Program-made: the position numbers and the translations under genes
Origin: Ministeria vibrans ATCC 50519
Lineage: Eukaryota > Opisthokonta > Filasterea
Assembly (NCBI GenBank): GCA_943704425.1
Contig: CALSCP010001624.1
Location: forward strand, 2,283-36,193
Direction: 5' to 3'
DNA length: 33,911 bases
The notes under the pieces: model-generated
The model's input: only the letters and a program-made list of their open reading frames with translations
Database searches by the model: none
Told to the model about the DNA's origin: nothing
Shown: in pieces, positions 29,412-33,911 of the stretch
Numbering within the stretch: the stretch's first letter is position 1
Layout: the number at the start of each line of letters is the position of its first letter

Positions 29412-32400
29412 ATGTTCGGCTCAGGCGGCTCTCCACGAGACAACATATCTATTGGACGAGTGTACGCCGCTGTGAGACGGGCGGCGGGCGCAAGAGAAGG
29501 CGATGAGCCTCCGAGAGCGTCCGTCGCCAAAAACGTAATCTCCGCTCTCACGCAGCGCGAGATACGCTGTACACCGTCTCACCAGCACAACCCACACCCT
29601 GTACGCCACCACTTTAAAGCAACCATGCCAACCGCCGCTCATCCTTGCTTCTTCTTTTCGCACACAGTTTGTCAACGCAGTCGTTCACGTTGAATCGCGA
29701 TCAGCCCGCGCCATGATGGACGCTGTGCGTCGTCTGCACGACCTTCAAGTCCTTTTCACGGACCAAGGAGCACACCTATTCCTCGACGTGCTCCAGTGGC
29801 TGTCCATGGACGACTCGGATGGGCGACGGGACGCCTTCTTGCTGCATGGCGGCGAGCAGGTGTGTGTCAAGGCGATACTGCGCTGTGGCAACGCCGACTG
29901 GTGCGCCATTGCGCCACGGGTGATGTTAGAATGTATTGTCGAGCTTGGCGAGTTGTGTCTGATTAAGGCCACAGTGGCACGTTGCTTGTCGAGCAACAGC
30001 ACGCTTCTCTTGCGTCTCTTTGAATTGATGCGCATCCCTTCCCTCTTCGACTCGGCCGTCCGGCTTGCCGAAGAACTCATTGCAATACGACCCGAAATCT
30101 TTGACCTTACTGATGTACCCAACATTGGCGAGCTTGTTTGCTCCTTCTCCGCCCCTCAACTGTGTTACTTTGGCCGCATTCTTGTGCTCACGACCTATTT
30201 CAATGACGACACAGAGCACCTTCTCGACCCACTCCATGACAGTCCCACTGGCAACACAACCGACGACGAAGACGACCCATCAAGCTTGAGCAGCACCAGC
30301 AATGTCATTTTATCACCGCTGCCACCGTCGCCGCCTCGGGGCGCCTCCAAAATGCTGCGTCGTCTCATTCCGAAGACAAACCGCGATCAGACACTGCAAG
30401 AGCGACGCGCCAGTCGCCACCGGACTATTAGCCGCAACAAGGCCCTAATCCTGGGCATTCCATCGTTGTTTGATCGTCTTGTGCATCTCATGGGCGCCAA
30501 CAGGATCATCCGCCGTGACGAATCTGGCCCGCACGACTTTGGAGGGGGTCCCGTCCGTGTGCTCCACCTGAGCACCGCTGACCGTGACGCCGTCTCACTC
30601 GAACATGCCACGTCGGTGCTCACCCTCAACCCAAACCGAATGACAACCTCTGTGATGCAGGCTCATGTCAATGGCCTTTTCATGCCCGATACCACATCCG
30701 CTGTCAATTGCGTTCTCTCCATGTTTCAGAGCGACGTTCTCTTTGTTCTCTCAACTCTCATTGCCTCTGAGCGTGCGCAGGACACTCTCGTGCGCTTCTT
30801 CCGTCTCGGCGGTGCCTCCTACATTGAGCGGCTTCTTCACCGCGCGTTTGAGTGCGAACCGCACTTTAGCGATCCTCACATACACGTTCACGGTGAAGGC
30901 TGCGAGTGCAATCCAGAGAGTGTCTTTCGCATTCAGGTACCAAAAATTATTCAAGTGTCCTAAGCTCATCATCAGTTTATTCTTTTATATATAATTATAT
31001 TTTTATTCATAATAATTGTATTATATTTTAATAGTTGTTACGGTTACTGCATCACATTTACGACACTTCCGCTACTCTACATACGGAAATACCGCGTCAT
31101 CTGCTTTCCCAGTCTGAAATAGTGCGTCTCTCCGAGCTGCACAAGTCTCACTACGACGCACTCGCCATTCACACTGATCTCCCTCCTTACAAATCCATCT
31201 CCTTCACTCCCCCGGTAGTTGGGTAAGAGAGCTAAATGAGAGTGAGAGAGAAGGAGGGAGAAAGAAACCAAGTGATAGAGGGTGCGTTGTGCATGTGTGT
31301 TTGTTTGTGGTGGGGTGACTTTGTGGTGGGTGTTTGTGGTGGGGTGACTTTGTGGTGGGTGTTTGTGGTGGGTGTTTGTGGTGTGTGTCTGTGTATGTTA
31401 AGGCGTATATCAGTTTGTCTGTCTCACACACGTTTATAGCGTTTCTTCCAGCGGTCTTTCAACTTCCTCTGGGGTTCCTGTGCGCCTCTGTCGTCTTCTT
31501 CTCGCTCACCAATCTGACTCGGAACATCGTTTCTGGCTTCTCAGTTGCGTTGAGTCCTTTGCGCGCAGTGCAAGTGATGAAGAGAAAGCTCTGCTTATCG
31601 AAGAGGGAATTCTCCCCGTAAGTGTTTTTCAAAGTGCCTCAGTCTGTCTTACAATCAAATATCTCCACTCAGTTTAATATAATATCTGTCTCTCACAATT
31701 AACCCACTCTGTTTAATATCTCTTTCTCACAATCAAGCCATTCTGTTTAATATATATCTTTCACAATCTAATACTATCTCTCTTACTCTCTACTCTAAAT
31801 TTGGCATCTGACTCTTGTCGTTCTCTCTCTCATTTTTAGTATCTCGTTCAGCTCATTCTGGAAGTCAAAGACTCACTCCAAGGAAATGCGAGTCTCCTGT
31901 CCAATTTCGATCTATTGGGCGAATTTGTCAAATGGTCTGCTCCTTCATTGTTAGCTCTAAACTCTTCGCTTACGCCTCAGCAGGTCTCACGCAAATACAA
32001 ACATTTCTTACCGGCACTCATTCTTGCTTATTTATAGTGCTCTCATTTATTATCCATTGCTCAGAGTCGACTGATTGACTCAAATGTGTTTTTGCGCGAT
32101 CTTCTTCTCACTGTCATGGGCCATCAGATCTCCCCTTCAATTTTACTATCTGCTCACATTCGTCAACGGTACCAAAATATACCTTGAATCCCAATACTCC
32201 TGAATAATAACCGAACGTATTTGAGCAGAGAGTGGCGAATGAATTTCATCGAAGGGCTACTGACGACATTGGAATCGGAAGAACTGTGCTCCGACAACAT
32301 TTGCTGTTTGAACACGTCACTGATCTGTCTCCTCCTTTTCACCCTCCGCAAACCAAACTCCTCTTCCACTGACTCAGTGAGCAACTCATCCGCTCACTCA

Positions 32401-32744
32401 GAGTCTGAATGTGGTGACACTCACTCTCAGTCTGATTCGTCTCCTTTTGATCTGCGACTTCTCTCAGAGTACCTTTCACCCATTCCCATTCACACTCTCC
32501 TCTACTTTCGCTCTCTTATGGAGTTTTGGCTCTTGTTCTATACCCTCAGAGGAAAAGACACTCTCGCTCTGCAAAACTCCTCAAAGTATAACCAACGCTC
32601 AATTCCCTTCCTTTGTACACTCCTCTGACATATCTTTTCTCTCCTAGGGTTCCCTTTGCATTGTGGCGGAAACTTGCACAGTTCCTACTGAGCGATTCCG
32701 AATGCTCAATCAATGGCATTATCAAATCAGTATCATTATCATAA
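29412..32744 (+). CDS. TRPC4AP: TRPC4AP/TRUSS homologue (837 residues)
   Basis: In animals, a helical-repeat scaffold that acts as a substrate receptor of the CUL4-DDB1 ubiquitin ligase and binds TRPC4 and TNFR1. Exons 29412-29600, 29668-30936, 31035-31222, 31452-31617, 31840-31983, 32065-32168, 32229-32585, 32648-32744; all phases agree. Diagnostic similarity to human TRPC4AP is best at the C-terminus: CCLNTSLICLLLFTLRK (human SCLNTTLVLLMLARR), RSLMEFWLLFYTLRGKDTLA and NSSKVPFALWRKLAQFLL (human ENSSCISFSYWKETVSILL). SDSEHRFWLLSCVESFARS and SNFDLLGEFVKW also match the family. Length is close to human (797). An acidic/serine-rich insert (TTDDEDDPSSLSS) lies near residue 255. The protein predates animal TRP signalling, so the ligase role is the safer inference. 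Confidence 0.88.
31252..31384. repeat. Intronic copy of the GA minisatellite unit plus a 29-base G-rich tandem repeat
   Basis: Within TRPC4AP intron 3. Bases 31252-31280 hold one copy of the purine unit seen at 1-215 (GAAGGAGGGAGAAAGAAAC then CAAGTGATAGAG). From 31304 two perfect copies of a 29-base G-rich unit beginning TTTGTGGTGGGGTGAC are followed by a shortened third. Confidence 0.85.
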
Positions 32745-32774
32745 AAATATAATAGACAATAATAATATAATAAA

Positions 32775-32807
<33 letters not shown>

Positions 32808-32894
32808 ATAAATTTTATTATTATAGCTCTGGGCTCTCTATTTATTTATTTTCTTCTTTAGTACTGTTATTATTATTATATTTACACTCTCTAT
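32745..32894. other. Convergent 3' spacer with (ATT)n
   Basis: 150 very AT-rich bases between the TRPC4AP and Saf4 stop codons, including a perfect (ATT)n tract at 32775-32806 and AATAAA-like hexamers on both strands. Confidence 0.6.
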
Positions 32895-33698
32895 TTACAT
32901 TTCTTCGTCACTCTCATACGATACTAATCCCAATACAGTCGATTTCGACTGCTCTTCTGTTGCTGTTCTTCTTCTTTTAACAACTGCACTGCTCACCAGT
33001 GCTCTGAGTGACCGGGTACTACTCCCCATTGTGACTTTTTCCTTCTTCTGCTTCTTGTCGATTCTTCCACTGCTCAGACTGCTATCGCCACACTGTCTCA
33101 GTCGCTTCTCGAGCGCCTTGACGCCACTCAATGGGGCACGTGTGCTTGTAAACACAGACTGACCTAGTACCTCAGAGCGTGTGTGCTGTCGTTTGCTCTC
33201 GCTCTGTGTCCGTTGAGCGTCGCCACTCGCCAGTGCCTTTGCCACGGCTCGGTCCGCTGATGATTCCGGCAACATGGGCACCGCCAGTGCATACTTGTCG
33301 GCGAGCGTCTCGCCTGCTCGACGATCGGCACGTCGCTCGTTGCGTCCAGCGCGAAAGGCAGCGCGCAATGCCTTGTTCGACTCGTACGTGTCCTTGTGAG
33401 ATTCAGTCAGACGTGCCAGTTGTACGAGACCGGGCGCTGACTTTTGCGCCTTGCTTGTGTCCGCCACGCCGTGCTCCAGACGATACATGGGATCCTGTGC
33501 AAGCAACTCGGCCTCCTCGCCCCCTTTGAGCGGCACCGTCTCCACGTCGTCCGCCGTAAACTCCAAGTCTTGCCGCCGTCCACCCGCCACCACGACGTAG
33601 TCGGAGTTTTTCGGGTCCGTTTGCATCTCAATGCGATTGCTGCAGCTGGGACACTTCATTGCAAAGTGCATGATGGGCGTCGAGTAGTAGTTGCCAAC
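32895..33698 (-). CDS. CCDC130: Splicing factor Saf4/CCDC130 (CWC16 family), 3' exon only
   Basis: One exon of 267 codons from an acceptor at 33699 to the stop at 32895; the 5' exons lie beyond the right end. It begins VGNYYSTPIMHFAMKCPSCS, then NRIEMQTDPKNSDYVVVAGG, then LAQDPMYRLEHGVADTSKAQ, which is specific to the Saf4/CCDC130 branch rather than Yju2/CCDC94. The visible CxxC is the second half of the family's zinc-binding four cysteines. The C-terminal part is basic and disordered (KKQKKEKVTM, VVKRRRTATEE), ending in VSYESDEEM, like the acidic tail of relatives. The CWC16 family acts at branching in the spliceosome; in fission yeast Saf4 favours canonical splice sites. Confidence 0.9.
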   Translation of the reverse strand, partial: VGNYYSTPIMHFAMKCPSCSNRIEMQTDPKNSDYVVVAGGRRQDLEFTADDVETVPLKGGEEAELLAQDPMYRLEHGVADTSKAQKSAPGLVQLARLTESHKDTYESNKALRAAFRAGRNERRADRRAGETLADKYALAVPMLPESSADRAVAKALASGDAQRTQSESKRQHTRSEVLGQSVFTSTRAPLSGVKALEKRLRQCGDSSLSSGRIDKKQKKEKVTMGSSTRSLRALVSSAVVKRRRTATEEQSKSTVLGLVSYESDEEM

Positions 33699-33812
33699 CT
33701 AGAGAAGAGAGAGGAGAGAGAAACAGAGAGAGAGAGAGTTCAAGAGAGAGAGAGTTCAAGAGAGTTCAAGAGAGTTCAAGAGAGAGAGAGTTCAAGAGAG
33801 TTCAAGAGAGTT

Positions 33813-33911
<99 letters not shown>
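33699..33911. repeat. GTTCAAGAGA minisatellite and (GA)n tract
   Basis: In the intron upstream of the Saf4 3' exon: several units built on GAGAGTTCAA from 33733 to about 33815, then a perfect (GA)n run to the window end. Nothing coding is visible. Confidence 0.93.

Noticed and set aside
31236-31439. Gly/Val/Cys-rich frame in the TRPC4AP intron
   Set aside because: Translation of the 29-base G-rich tandem repeat; flanked by good splice sites that remove it.

Overview
This is a gene-dense, intron-rich eukaryotic nuclear scaffold, almost certainly from a unicellular eukaryote. Nearly every gene is split by short GT-AG introns of about 50-150 bases; I could place about 70. Intergenic spaces are only about 70-280 bases, and introns are full of microsatellites: (GA)n, (CA)n, (ATT)n and poly-T. 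The gene content (CCDC22, TRPC4AP, ERO1, Cwc2, Saf4/CCDC130, an ABCB half-transporter, a GH76 glycosidase) fits an amorphean protist such as a holozoan relative, apusomonad or amoebozoan. The sequence alone does not let me name it.

Layout, left to right. 1-1860 (-): class-3 aldehyde dehydrogenase, 3' end off the window. 2069-2441 (+): possible small membrane protein with a PPxY motif. 2574-4310 (-): long coiled-coil protein. 4423-5671 (+): secreted GH76 glycosidase. 5834-7951 (-): ERO1 oxidoreductase. 8143-11831 (+): myristoylation-motif leucine-rich-repeat protein with a long disordered tail. 12104-13003 (-): protein with two tandem DUSP23-like phosphatase domains. 13269-15247 (+): splicing factor Cwc2 with an extra N-terminal WW domain. 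15527-17379 (+): N-terminal part of CCDC22, ending at a poly-T tract and a 10-N gap. 17780-20123 (-): two tandem HtrL/YibB-like type II membrane proteins, the second cut by the gap. 20304-23826 (-): ABCB9/TAP-like half-transporter. 24073-25582 (+): glutamine-rich protein. 25651-27995 (-): nuclear-type kelch protein. 28154-28249 (+): one exon that looks like the start of CLP1. 28308-29178 (+): C-terminal part of CCDC22. 29412-32744 (+): TRPC4AP. 32895-33698 (-): 3' exon of Saf4/CCDC130, 5' end off the window.

The main observation is structural. CCDC22 is broken inside one phase-0 intron, and its halves lie on either side of a block of about 10.8 kb (17456-28268). That block itself cuts a gene at each end: the HtrL paralogue at the N gap, and CLP1 at a 30-T tract. 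The simplest reading is a scaffold mis-join through poly-T/GA repeats. A real insertion is possible but less likely. Gene models that fuse CLP1 exon 1 to the CCDC22 tail should not be trusted without reads spanning the joint.

Functionally this is mostly housekeeping: ER oxidative folding, pre-mRNA splicing (Cwc2, Saf4), 3'-end or tRNA processing (CLP1), cullin-ligase regulation and endosomal recycling (CCDC22, TRPC4AP) and lysosomal-type peptide transport. The architectures most worth a second look are the tandem phosphatase, the WW-Cwc2 fusion and the LRR protein with repeated DF-x-AF motifs. No tRNA, rRNA, transposon ORF or CRISPR array was seen.
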